From positions 1-27,128 of the forward strand of contig NZ_JBELDZ010000033.1 in assembly GCF_042094015.1 (NCBI RefSeq): a stretch of 27,128 nucleotides of DNA. Reading direction: 5' to 3'. Position numbers and translations under genes: made by a program. This DNA is from Aurantibacter sp042094015 (GTDB taxonomy: Bacteria > Bacteroidota > Bacteroidia > Flavobacteriales > Flavobacteriaceae). This document shows positions 16,123 to 23,510 of the stretch, one piece after another. Under the pieces are notes generated by a model. It was not told the origin of the DNA and made no database searches. It worked only from the letters and a program-made list of their open reading frames with translations. How positions within the stretch are numbered: position 1 is the stretch's first letter; each line of letters begins with the position of its first letter.

Positions 16123-17478
16123 ATGAACGTACATTTTATAGCTATAGGCGGAAGCGCAATGCATAACTTAGCATTAGCATTACACTTAAAAGGTTACCAA
16201 GTTACTGGTAGCGACGACACTATTTTTGAACCGTCTAAATCGCGTTTAGAAAAGCATAATTTATTACCAGAAGCGTTTGGTTGGTTTCCAGAAAAAATCA
16301 CAACCAATTTAGATGCTATTGTTCTTGGAATGCACGCAAAAGAAGATAATCCTGAATTGTTAAAAGCGCAGGAATTAGGTTTAAAAATCTATAGTTATCC
16401 TGAGTTTTTGTACGAGCAATCTAAAAATAAAACACGCGTTGTAATTGGTGGATCTCACGGAAAAACAACCATTACATCTATGATTTTGCACGTTATGCAT
16501 TATCATGATAGAGATGTAGATTATATGGTTGGCGCACAATTAGAAGGTTTTGATGTTATGGTGAAACTGACAGAAGACAACGATTTTATTGTTCTTGAAG
16601 GCGATGAATATTTAAGTTCTCCAATAGATAGACGACCAAAATTTCATTTATACAAACCAAATATTGCTCTGTTAAGCGGAATAGCATGGGACCATATTAA
16701 TGTATTTCCAACTATTGAAAATTACGAAGAACAATTCAGCATTTTTGTAGATAGCATTGTAAAAGGCGGAAGCATAAATTATAACGAAGAAGATGAAGCT
16801 GTAAAACGCGTTGTAGAAGCCAGTGAAAATCCTATTCGTAAAATAGCCTACAAAACACCAGAATATACCGTAGAAAATGGCGAAACACTTTTAGAAACGC
16901 CAGAAGGACCAATGCCAATAGAAGTTTTTGGAAAACATAACTTAAATAACTTAGCAGGAGCAAAGTGGATTTGCCAACATATGGGAATTGACGAAGACGA
17001 TTTCTACGAAGCTATTTCTACGTTTAAAGGAGCAAGTAAACGTTTAGAGAAAATTGCCGAAAGCGCTACAAGTGTTGCTTACAAGGATTTTGCACATTCG
17101 CCAAGTAAAGTAGAAGCAACTACAAATGCAGTAAAAGAGCAATACCAAGATAGAACTTTAGTAGCTTGTTTAGAATTACATACGTATAGCAGCTTAAATG
17201 CCGAGTTTTTAAAGGAATATAAAGGCGCTTTAAATGCTGCAGATGTTGCTGTTGTTTTTTATTCTCCGCACGCAGTAGAAATTAAAAAATTAGATAAAGT
17301 TTCCGAACAACAAATTGCAGAGGCTTTTAAACGCGACGATTTAATTATTTACACCAATCCAGAAGATTTTAAAGCGTACTTGTTTGACCAAGATTATACT
17401 AATAAAGCCTTGCTTTTAATGAGTTCTGGTAATTATGGTGGCTTAGATTTTAATGAAGTTAAAGGTTTGGTTGGGTGA
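16123..17478 (+). CDS. mpl: Mpl-type Mur ligase (UDP-MurNAc : murein tripeptide ligase)
   Basis: A 451-residue cytoplasmic ATP-dependent ligase of the MurC/Mpl branch. Mpl joins recycled L-Ala-D-Glu-meso-DAP tripeptide to UDP-N-acetylmuramate, returning cell-wall peptide to peptidoglycan synthesis. The N-terminal nucleotide-sugar domain begins with HFIAIGGSAMHNLA (4-17) and VTGSDD. The ATP-binding P-loop is GGSHGKTT (109-116). The central domain has EGDEY (159-163) and the WDHINVF motif (189-195). The third domain has YKDFAHSPSKVEAT. The length matches Mpl (about 450), and the HSPSKV stretch fits the bacteroidotal Mpl-like group better than MurC. MurC remains the main alternative, since only sequence by eye was used. 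It has no operon partner: the inverted-repeat cassette starts 3 nt after its stop codon. Confidence 0.86.
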   Translation: MNVHFIAIGGSAMHNLALALHLKGYQVTGSDDTIFEPSKSRLEKHNLLPEAFGWFPEKITTNLDAIVLGMHAKEDNPELLKAQELGLKIYSYPEFLYEQSKNKTRVVIGGSHGKTTITSMILHVMHYHDRDVDYMVGAQLEGFDVMVKLTEDNDFIVLEGDEYLSSPIDRRPKFHLYKPNIALLSGIAWDHINVFPTIENYEEQFSIFVDSIVKGGSINYNEEDEAVKRVVEASENPIRKIAYKTPEYTVENGETLLETPEGPMPIEVFGKHNLNNLAGAKWICQHMGIDEDDFYEAISTFKGASKRLEKIAESATSVAYKDFAHSPSKVEATTNAVKEQYQDRTLVACLELHTYSSLNAEFLKEYKGALNAADVAVVFYSPHAVEIKKLDKVSEQQIAEAFKRDDLIIYTNPEDFKAYLFDQDYTNKALLLMSSGNYGGLDFNEVKGLVG

Positions 17479-17481
17479 AAT

Positions 17482-17539
17482 TTCGTTTAACGGTTAGTAT
17501 AAAGTGCGTTTCAATGCAGTTTAGGCTTTGTTAGCAGTA
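17482..17539 (+). repeat. Left arm of a 58-nt imperfect inverted repeat bracketing the LprI-like gene
   Basis: TTCGTTTAAC at 17482-17491, TATAAA at 17498-17503 and TGTTAGCAGTA at 17529-17539 recur, reverse-complemented and at identical offsets, in the arm at 18506-18563. Sequence between the blocks is mostly different. The arm begins 3 nt beyond the mpl stop codon and ends 8 nt before the 3' end of the LprI-like gene. Confidence 0.75.
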
Positions 17540-17547
17540 GTATGCTA

Positions 17548-18489
17548 TCACCCACATCCATATTCTACAAATATTTTATTATCTCTTGTAAGAATTTCTA
17601 AGCTACAACTACTATAATCATAAAATTCATCATCACCATCAAGATGGTGCCATCCTTCTTGGCCTCCCGTGTAACCTGCTTTATCCTTATCATATAACTT
17701 AGGAAGTAGTATTTTAATAACTCTATTTACCTCTTTAAAGCTATAATTACCAAATTCTATTATTGTAGTCTGGGTATAGCTATCGCATCCAAAATCGTCT
17801 TCCTGTATTATATTGTTGTTATAAACCGTACGAAAGCCACAATCAACAGGCCCTGCAGGGTACTCAGGATTATTAACATCTGTACGTCTCGTTACTTTTT
17901 TTGGTTCAACAATGAAGAAATATGTTTCGAGGTATTTATCAATAACATAATCTGCATTGATCATTCTAACTTTGTCTAAGCTGTACATAAACTTAGAATC
18001 AGGTGTTGGTAATATGGAGTCTGAGGTACTTTCCTCAGAAGTAATTTGTACATTATTTAAATTGGCACTGGGTTCTTCCTCTTCTGTTCTAATCCAATAA
18101 TAAGATTTTAATTCTAAGGCTCGTGTTCTAACAATTCTCATATTTCTCTGAGCTCGTATATGAGAGTACATGGTGCCTTGAATGGCATGTATACTGCTTG
18201 AAAGCTTGTATTCCAAATTTCTATATTTTACCCATTGATCTTGCGCTTGCTTTAGGTCATTTTGTGCATTCTTGCCAAGTGCTCTCATAAGGCCATTGTA
18301 ATACTTAATTACCTCTTTGTTCCATTCTTCGCTAACCTCAATTGCACAATTCAAAGCACCGAAATCACCAAGTTTTTTACTACAACATTCTTTATAGACA
18401 TCATCTAAGTAATGTTCATTCTGATTAACTTGAGAGAAGGCCACATTAAAGACAAGGATTGCTGTAAGAAGTGTTATAATATTTTTCAT
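17548..18489 (-). CDS. LprI/DUF1311-like exported protein
   Basis: A 313-residue protein with a signal peptide (about 1-19, NVAFSQ). Residues 33-128 resemble the DUF1311 domain, the lysozyme-inhibitor LprI N-terminal region. They are Cys-containing helices with the typical LKQAQDQWVKYRNLEYKL segment (79-96) and a closing conserved run of Arg residues. The remaining part (about 160-313) is beta-rich with several cysteines and ends in IFVEYGCG; I do not recognise it. LprI of Mycobacterium tuberculosis inhibits lysozyme, but most DUF1311 proteins are uncharacterised, so an inhibitor role is only possible. The gene looks less AT-extreme than its neighbours and is bracketed by matched inverted repeats, which suggests it arrived as a unit. 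No promoter consensus was found upstream; the right repeat arm occupies that region. Confidence 0.78.
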   Translation of the reverse strand: MKNIITLLTAILVFNVAFSQVNQNEHYLDDVYKECCSKKLGDFGALNCAIEVSEEWNKEVIKYYNGLMRALGKNAQNDLKQAQDQWVKYRNLEYKLSSSIHAIQGTMYSHIRAQRNMRIVRTRALELKSYYWIRTEEEEPSANLNNVQITSEESTSDSILPTPDSKFMYSLDKVRMINADYVIDKYLETYFFIVEPKKVTRRTDVNNPEYPAGPVDCGFRTVYNNNIIQEDDFGCDSYTQTTIIEFGNYSFKEVNRVIKILLPKLYDKDKAGYTGGQEGWHHLDGDDEFYDYSSCSLEILTRDNKIFVEYGCG

Positions 18490-18505
18490 GAAATTCGATT
18501 AATAT

Positions 18506-18563
18506 TACTGCTAACAGGATGATATGAAATCGTTATAATGTTTTATATCAGCAGTTAAACGAA
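18506..18563 (-). repeat. Right arm of the 58-nt imperfect inverted repeat, with an internal hairpin
   Basis: TACTGCTAACA (18506-18516), TTTATA (18542-18547) and GTTAAACGAA (18554-18563) mirror the left arm with the same 38-nt spacing between the end blocks. On its own this arm can also fold: TGATATGAAA (18520-18529) pairs with TTTTATATCA (18541-18550) around an 11-nt loop, flanked by ACTGC (18507-18511) with GCAGT (18551-18555). It covers the 5' untranslated region of the LprI-like gene. Confidence 0.72.
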
Positions 18564-18571
18564 GTTAGCTT

Positions 18572-18590
18572 AAAAAATTGACAAAGTCAA
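18572..18590 (-). terminator. Probable terminator of the DUF1304 operon
   Basis: On the minus strand a short hairpin, TTGAC-TTT-GTCAA (18590-18578), is followed by six T residues (18577-18572), about 30 nt after the DUF1304 stop. The 5-bp stem is weak, though AAA/TTT pairing beyond a mismatch could extend it. It ends 8 nt before the right inverted-repeat arm. Confidence 0.5.
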
Positions 18591-18621
18591 GTTTCTTATT
18601 TATATGCTTAGTAGTCGAGAA

Positions 18622-18993
18622 TTAAAAACAATTAGTTACAACCAACAATAAAATAGCAATCAATGCAGGTAAAGCTTGAACAAAAAATATTTTTTTAGCA
18701 GCAGTTAAAGCGCCGTAAATTCCAGCAATAGCAACACAACTTAAAAAGAATAGCGCCACATTAAAATGCCATTCAGTATTAGTAATACAAACAGACCAAA
18801 TTAATCCTGCAGATAAAAAACCATTATATAAACCTTGGTTTGCTGCTAAGGCTTTTGTTGGTGTAAATAAGTCTTTTGGAAACTGTTTAAATATTTTTGG
18901 ACCTTTAGTTTCCCAAGCAAACATTTCGAAATATAAAAAGTAAAGGTGCAATGCTGCAATACATAGTATAATGGCGTTTATTAAAATAGACAT
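18622..18993 (-). CDS. DUF1304 family membrane protein
   Basis: A 123-residue inner-membrane protein with four predicted helices (about 3-23, 50-68, 75-93 and 103-120). The motif FEMFAWETKGPKIF, followed by LAANQGLYNGFLSAGLIW (about 49-66), is the recognised core of DUF1304, a widespread family of unknown function. The length is typical. It is the third gene of a minus-strand operon, 19 nt after the two-helix protein gene at 19013-19414. Nothing in the sequence indicates a substrate. Confidence 0.88.
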   Translation of the reverse strand: MSILINAIILCIAALHLYFLYFEMFAWETKGPKIFKQFPKDLFTPTKALAANQGLYNGFLSAGLIWSVCITNTEWHFNVALFFLSCVAIAGIYGALTAAKKIFFVQALPALIAILLLVVTNCF

Positions 18994-19012
18994 AGTTTTA
19001 TTAATGTGTTAG

Positions 19013-19414
19013 TTAGTGGGTTTCGTCATCTCCAATTTCGTCAAATTTTTCAAAACGTTCAAAATCCCGTTTGTAATCATAGATTTCTGCATCTAATTTA
19101 GTGATTTCATTTTTTAAAGTTTTGGTCCTAACATAGTATTCAATTTTAAACATAAAATGAACCAAAAAAGCTAAAACAATAAAACCAATAAAGAGTTGTA
19201 ATCCAAGATTTATTGCAAACATAGGATCGTATTTTTCGGGAAAATGTATACGTCTTTTATCCGATAAATGTATGATTGTTGGAATAACCATAGCCATAGA
19301 AAGTGCTGTGTATAATATTGATATTTTGTGATTAAGAATAAAATTACTCACAAATTGCGCTTTATGTAATTTGTCTTCTAAATAGTCTAAGCGTTCTTGT
19401 TTTTCTTCAATCAT
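19013..19414 (-). CDS. Two-helix membrane protein of unknown family, paralogue B
   Basis: A 133-residue protein I cannot assign to a family. Its layout is a short charged N-terminal helix (1-25, EKQERLDYLEDKLHKAQ), a membrane segment at about 31-48, a loop rich in basic residues (DKRRIHFPEKYD), a second membrane segment at about 66-88, then a coiled-coil-like tail ending KRDFERFEKFDEIGDD (about 114-129). The tail motif KRDFxRFEKFxEIG is shared with the gene immediately upstream, which also has the same topology, so the two are tandem paralogues. The start codon overlaps the upstream stop by one base (TAATG). Both termini are probably cytoplasmic. The function is unknown. Confidence 0.75.
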   Translation of the reverse strand: MIEEKQERLDYLEDKLHKAQFVSNFILNHKISILYTALSMAMVIPTIIHLSDKRRIHFPEKYDPMFAINLGLQLFIGFIVLAFLVHFMFKIEYYVRTKTLKNEITKLDAEIYDYKRDFERFEKFDEIGDDETH

Positions 19415-19794
19415 TAATTTGTGTTTTCTTCTTTACCAATTTCTTCAAATTTTTCAAAACGTTTAAAATCTCTTTTTTGCTTTTCTATAATATCAAGAAT
19501 AAGTTGTTTTTCTTTAATAAGTAGTTTTAAATTATACTGAGTTTTAAAGTGAGAAACACTATAATTTATTGCAATTAATCCAATAACACTAAACGTTCCT
19601 ATTGTTATGTTTTGGTAAACAGTTGTTTTTGAAATATTTGTACTAAGAAAATAATTTATAATTACTATACTTATTACTATAAGCACAATTTTGGCAATTA
19701 CACCTGTCACCTTTTTAATACTCTTTTTATAAAGGTGTAATTGCTCAATTTGATAATTTAATCTATTTAAGCGTTGCTCTTGGTATTGGGTCAT
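19414..19794 (-). CDS. Two-helix membrane protein of unknown family, paralogue A
   Basis: A 126-residue protein of unknown family and the first gene of a three-gene minus-strand operon. Residues 1-25 form a charged helix (YQEQRLNRLNYQIEQLHLYKKS). Hydrophobic segments lie at about 30-50 and 62-80. The C-terminal helix ends KRDFKRFEKFEEIGKEE (about 107-123), the motif repeated in the next gene. The middle of the protein shows little identity to its paralogue, so the conserved tail is probably the functional part, perhaps a protein-binding site. The start is the only ATG near the 5' end. It is divergent from radC, 119 nt away. Confidence 0.73.
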   Translation of the reverse strand: MTQYQEQRLNRLNYQIEQLHLYKKSIKKVTGVIAKIVLIVISIVIINYFLSTNISKTTVYQNITIGTFSVIGLIAINYSVSHFKTQYNLKLLIKEKQLILDIIEKQKRDFKRFEKFEEIGKEENTN

Positions 19795-19913
19795 AAAGTT
19801 GTTGGCTTATACTATTAGTAAGCAAATAGTTAGAAATGTTACAATAGAAGACTAAAGTAAGATAAATTAATTCGAAACTATTTCAGATTAAAAAAAATGA
19901 TTAACTTTAGAAG

Positions 19914-20612
19914 ATGCAGGATAAAAATTCGTCTTTTTCAATTAAAGATTGGTCAGAAAACGATAAACCAAGAGAAAAACTTTTAAATAAAGGAAAATCT
20001 ACTTTAAGTGATGCTGAATTAGTAGCTATTTTAATTGGTTCTGGAAACAGACAAGAAAGCGCTGTGGCTTTATGTAAACGAATATTGGCTAGTGTTAATA
20101 ATAATTTGAATGCTTTAGGTAAACTATCGGTTTCTGAATTAATGACATTTAAAGGCATTGGAGAAGCTAAAGCTATAAGTATTGTGGCAGCTTTAGAATT
20201 AGGGCGACGACGTAGAGTAGAGGAAGCAGTAGTTTTAAATAAAATAACGTCTAGTAAATCTGTTTTTGAATTAATGCAACCTATTATTGGCGAGTTACCT
20301 CACGAAGAATTTTGGATTTTGTACCTAAACAATTCCAATAAAATTTTACAAAAAACACAAATAAGTAAAGGTAGTATTACCGGAACTCTAGTAGATAATA
20401 GATTAATATTAAAAGAAGCTTTACAGTTAAATGCAGTAGCTTTAATTTTAGCACATAATCATCCATCTGGTACTTTAAAACCTAGCGAATCAGATAAACA
20501 AATTACCCAAAAACTTAAAATTGCAGCTCAAAGCCTTGATGTTAAAGTTTTGGATCATTTAATAATTACAGAAACGGCTTATTTTAGTTTTGCAGATGAG
20601 GCTTTACTTTAG
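19914..20612 (+). CDS. radC: RadC family protein with JAMM domain
   Basis: A 232-residue protein of the UPF0758/RadC family. The N-terminal part has the typical IKDWSENDKPREKLLNKG and LSDAELVAILIGSG segments (residues 10-44). A helix-hairpin-helix (FKGIGEAKA, 79-87) follows. The C-terminal JAB/MPN domain carries a complete metal site: Glu131 or Glu132 in LPHEEFW, then HNHPSG with His181 and His183, Ser191 and Asp194. The historical 'DNA repair' name comes from a mis-mapped E. coli mutation, and the biochemical role is still unsettled; the intact JAMM site suggests a metal-dependent hydrolase. The length is normal. It is the first gene of an apparent plus-strand operon with the deacetylase-like gene 39 nt downstream. 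Confidence 0.94.
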   Translation: MQDKNSSFSIKDWSENDKPREKLLNKGKSTLSDAELVAILIGSGNRQESAVALCKRILASVNNNLNALGKLSVSELMTFKGIGEAKAISIVAALELGRRRRVEEAVVLNKITSSKSVFELMQPIIGELPHEEFWILYLNNSNKILQKTQISKGSITGTLVDNRLILKEALQLNAVALILAHNHPSGTLKPSESDKQITQKLKIAAQSLDVKVLDHLIITETAYFSFADEALL

Positions 20613-20651
20613 TTTAAATAATTACTTTTACTTCCAGAATAAAGAACTACT

Positions 20652-21941
20652 ATGTTATTAGTCTATACGCCACAAATTACGCCAAGAGTAAAATATACTT
20701 TTAAGCAAGTATGTACGCGTATTTTAGGCATTTCTGTTAGTTTTACGTCTACAATAGAAGACTTTATTGCGCATGATAGTTTAAAAATGTCTTACGCAAA
20801 GCAACCTTTGGGTAATGAGTTTTTTGTGCGTTCGCACGATTTGTTATTTGAAAATGGACTTAACGATTTAGAGTTTAAGGTTTATAAATGGGAAGACACC
20901 AAATGCTTTTTTATAAATGGAGAATTAAGTCATTTACCATTTGATATTTTCTCTGCAACGTTTTATTTGTTGTCTAGATACGAAGAGTATTTACCACACG
21001 TAAAAGATGAATATGGTCGTTTTATGGCAACGGAAAGTTTAGCTTTTCAAAATGATTTTTTACATCAGCCGGTAGTAGATATTTGGGCAAATAGGTTTAA
21101 AAAAGCTTTACAAGAAAAATTTCCAGATTTTGAATTTCAAGAGAAAACATATAAAGTAAAACCTGTAATAGATGTTCCTTTAGCGTTTAAGCATAAACAT
21201 ATCGGTTTTTTTAATTCGTTAACAGGATTTGTAAAAGATATTCTAAATTTTAAAATTAAGGATGTTTATCTTAGAATTTCTGTGCTTTTAGGGTTTAAAA
21301 GGGATAGTTACAATACTTATAAATACATTATAAATCGTCAAAAAAAATCGAAATCAAAATTCTTGTTTTTCTTTCTAGTAGGCGATTATTCTTCGCATGA
21401 TAAAACCATAAGTGTTCAAAATCAGTATTACGTTTCATTAATAAAACATATAAGCGATTATTGCTCTATTGGATTAAAAACGTCTTATGAAGCATTAAGT
21501 TCTATTTCAGAATTAAAGAAAGAGAAAAAACGCTTAGAATTAATTACGAATAAAAATATAATAGGATCTAGACAATCGTTCTCTAAGGTTAATTTACCGG
21601 AAGCTTATAGGAATTTAGTCGAGTTAGAAATTCCAGAAGATTATACAATGGGATATATAGATTATTTAGGTTTTAGAGCAGGAACTTGTTCACCTTTTCT
21701 TTTTTATGATTTAGATTTCGAAATACAAACACCTTTAAAAATTAACAGCTACCAAATGCTAGATTATGCGTTGTTAAAAACTAATTCTTTATTAGATAAG
21801 CAGCAAAAAGTGGCACAATTAGTGAATGAAATTAAAAAAGTAAATGGAACTTTTATTCCGGTTTTTCATAATTATACGTTTTCAGACGAGTTGCAATGGA
21901 TTCATTTTAAAAGCCTTTTTAAACAAATAATAAATGACTAA
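20652..21941 (+). CDS. DUF7033/polysaccharide deacetylase-like protein
   Basis: A 429-residue protein with no signal peptide. The N-terminal half, including FDIFSATFYLLSRYEEYLPH (about 97-116) and FLHQPVVDIWA, matches what I recall of DUF7033 in Bacteroidota 'polysaccharide deacetylase family' proteins. The C-terminal half should be an NodB-like barrel: VKPVIDVPLAFKHKH (about 168-182) sits where catalytic Asp-Asp/His-x3-His residues are expected, and GYIDYLGFRAGTCSPFLFYDL (about 335-355) corresponds to the conserved arginine strand. The first aspartate motif is present only as VIDVP, so catalytic competence is doubtful. It probably acts on envelope glycans or is a non-catalytic relative. It overlaps the downstream HAD gene by 8 nt and follows radC. 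Confidence 0.75.
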   Translation: MLLVYTPQITPRVKYTFKQVCTRILGISVSFTSTIEDFIAHDSLKMSYAKQPLGNEFFVRSHDLLFENGLNDLEFKVYKWEDTKCFFINGELSHLPFDIFSATFYLLSRYEEYLPHVKDEYGRFMATESLAFQNDFLHQPVVDIWANRFKKALQEKFPDFEFQEKTYKVKPVIDVPLAFKHKHIGFFNSLTGFVKDILNFKIKDVYLRISVLLGFKRDSYNTYKYIINRQKKSKSKFLFFFLVGDYSSHDKTISVQNQYYVSLIKHISDYCSIGLKTSYEALSSISELKKEKKRLELITNKNIIGSRQSFSKVNLPEAYRNLVELEIPEDYTMGYIDYLGFRAGTCSPFLFYDLDFEIQTPLKINSYQMLDYALLKTNSLLDKQQKVAQLVNEIKKVNGTFIPVFHNYTFSDELQWIHFKSLFKQIIND

Positions 21942-22623
21942 AAACACTATAACCGATGTGTTTTTTGATTTAGATCATACACTTTGGGATTTCGATAAAA
22001 ACTCTAAGCTAACTTTTAAATATATTTTTGAAAAGCACAAGGTTCAAATAAATTTAGACGATTTTATTAAAATATATGAACCAACAAATCTTAAATTTTG
22101 GAAACTTTTTAGGGAAGAGAAAATTTCTAAAAAAGATTTGCGTTACCGTAGATTAAAAGAAGTTTTAGAAGGTGTAAATTATTTTGCGTCAGATAATTTG
22201 ATTCATCAGTTATCAGAAGATTATATAACATATTTGTCTGATAACAACTACTTGTTTGATGGTACATTAGATATTTTAGAATATTTAAAACCTAATTATA
22301 ATTTGCATATTATAACCAATGGATTTAGTAATGTACAAGATAATAAAATGAATAAATCTGGCTTAGCTCCATATTTTAAAACCTTAACAGATGCAGAAAC
22401 TGTTGGTGTTAAAAAACCTAATCCAGATATTTTTAATTATGCTATCAATAAAGCAAATACTAAAGTTGAAAATAGTATTATGATTGGAGATAGTTTAGAA
22501 GCAGATATAGAAGGCGCTTTAAATATAGGACTAAAAGCCATATATTTCAATCCTAAAAAAGAAAGTACTTTACCTAATATTATAACAATAGATCAATTAT
22601 TACAACTAAAAAAACATTTATAA
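21934..22623 (+). CDS. HAD-superfamily hydrolase, YjjG-type nucleotidase
   Basis: A 229-residue haloacid-dehalogenase phosphatase. The catalytic aspartates are Asp12 and Asp14 in FFDLDHTLWDF. Motif II is Thr128 in IITNG, motif III is Lys160/161 in VKKPNPDIF, and motif IV is Asp186 and Asp191 in IGDSLEADIEGA. The cap between motifs I and II is helical (C1 type, about 20-105). HTLWDF directly after the nucleophile is typical of the YjjG/YfnB group, which dephosphorylates pyrimidine nucleoside monophosphates, including non-canonical ones. That substrate is an inference from the subgroup. The start overlaps the upstream gene by 8 nt (ATGACTAA) and its stop overlaps the next start by one base, so all three are likely translated in coupling. 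Confidence 0.9.
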   Translation: MTKNTITDVFFDLDHTLWDFDKNSKLTFKYIFEKHKVQINLDDFIKIYEPTNLKFWKLFREEKISKKDLRYRRLKEVLEGVNYFASDNLIHQLSEDYITYLSDNNYLFDGTLDILEYLKPNYNLHIITNGFSNVQDNKMNKSGLAPYFKTLTDAETVGVKKPNPDIFNYAINKANTKVENSIMIGDSLEADIEGALNIGLKAIYFNPKKESTLPNIITIDQLLQLKKHL

Positions 22624-23489
22624 TGAAGAATATCTTACTAGTGATTTGTCTTTTTTTAACGACAAGTATTTATGCACAAAACGTTAATAAATATAAATAT
22701 GTTTTAGTCCCAGAAAAGTTTGAATTTTTAAAAGAAGCAGATCAATACAGACTAAATGGTTTAACTAATTTCCTACTAAAGAAAAATGGATTCAATTCAT
22801 ATCTTGGAAAAAAAGATGTGCCAGAAGAAGCCTTAAATAATAACTGTATAAATCTTTTTGCGGATGTAGTTAAAGAGTCTAATATGTTTAAAACTAAGGT
22901 CGCACTACAATTAAAAGATTGTAGAGGTGAAGTTGTTTATACATCGCCATTTGGTGCATCTAGATCTAAAAGTTATAAAGTGGCTTATAATGAAGCTTTA
23001 AGAGCTGCAGCAGAACACTTATCTACTTTGAATTACAAATATGATGAGTCTGAAACTATATCAGATAAAGAGCAAAATAGCATTGAAAAAATTACTGAAA
23101 CTATTGTAAATGATTCTACAATAATAACCACAACAACTACCAAAATAATTAAAGAAGTTTCTATTCCTGAAAATGAGGAAAAAGTAGTACTAAATAAAGT
23201 TGTTGAAGAAAAAATTCTAAAAACTAAAGAGGAAGAAGGAAAGTTGCCAACTAAATTTTATGCTAAGAAAAGACAAAAAATTGGTTGGGAAGATTATAAT
23301 ATTGTAGATGAAAATGGTGTGCTATATTTTGTTTTTTACAGCACAGGAAAACAAGACACTTTTTTAGTTGATCAAGTAAAAAATAAGGATAAAATGTTAT
23401 GTTTTAAAGAAAATGATTTATGGCATTTAGTTTCTAGAGATGAAACTAAAATGGAAATAAAAGCATTAGAAATAGAATTCGAGAAGTAA
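22623..23489 (+). CDS. Secreted protein of unknown function
   Basis: A 288-residue exported protein with a signal peptide (about 1-19, TSIYAQ). The first part (20-140) is compact, with LVPEKFEFLKEADQYRLNGLTNFLLKKNGF-type sequence, two cysteines (about residues 75 and 99) and a conserved-looking EALRAAAEHL helix. The middle (about 145-205) is Glu/Thr/Lys-rich and low complexity. The C-terminal part (210-288) has a beta-rich pattern (KKRQKIGWEDYNIVDENGVLYFV). I have seen similar proteins only as flavobacterial hypotheticals and know of no assigned function. The start shares a base with the HAD stop (TAATG). It is the last gene of the radC operon and is followed by a terminator hairpin that reaches into rarA. 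Confidence 0.75.
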   Translation: MKNILLVICLFLTTSIYAQNVNKYKYVLVPEKFEFLKEADQYRLNGLTNFLLKKNGFNSYLGKKDVPEEALNNNCINLFADVVKESNMFKTKVALQLKDCRGEVVYTSPFGASRSKSYKVAYNEALRAAAEHLSTLNYKYDESETISDKEQNSIEKITETIVNDSTIITTTTTKIIKEVSIPENEEKVVLNKVVEEKILKTKEEEGKLPTKFYAKKRQKIGWEDYNIVDENGVLYFVFYSTGKQDTFLVDQVKNKDKMLCFKENDLWHLVSRDETKMEIKALEIEFEK

Positions 23490-23510
23490 TTTTTAAATAT
23501 AAATAAGTCT

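Noticed and set aside
17482..18563. Calling the LprI region a true integron cassette
   Set aside because: No integrase is present in the window. Only the 7-nt core patterns fit, the two sites are inverted relative to each other, and there is only one such unit. I therefore report inverted repeats and leave the mechanism open.
19907..20158. Minus-strand frame antisense to the start of radC
   Set aside because: radC is unambiguous on the plus strand with intact motifs. The antisense frame resembles no known protein.
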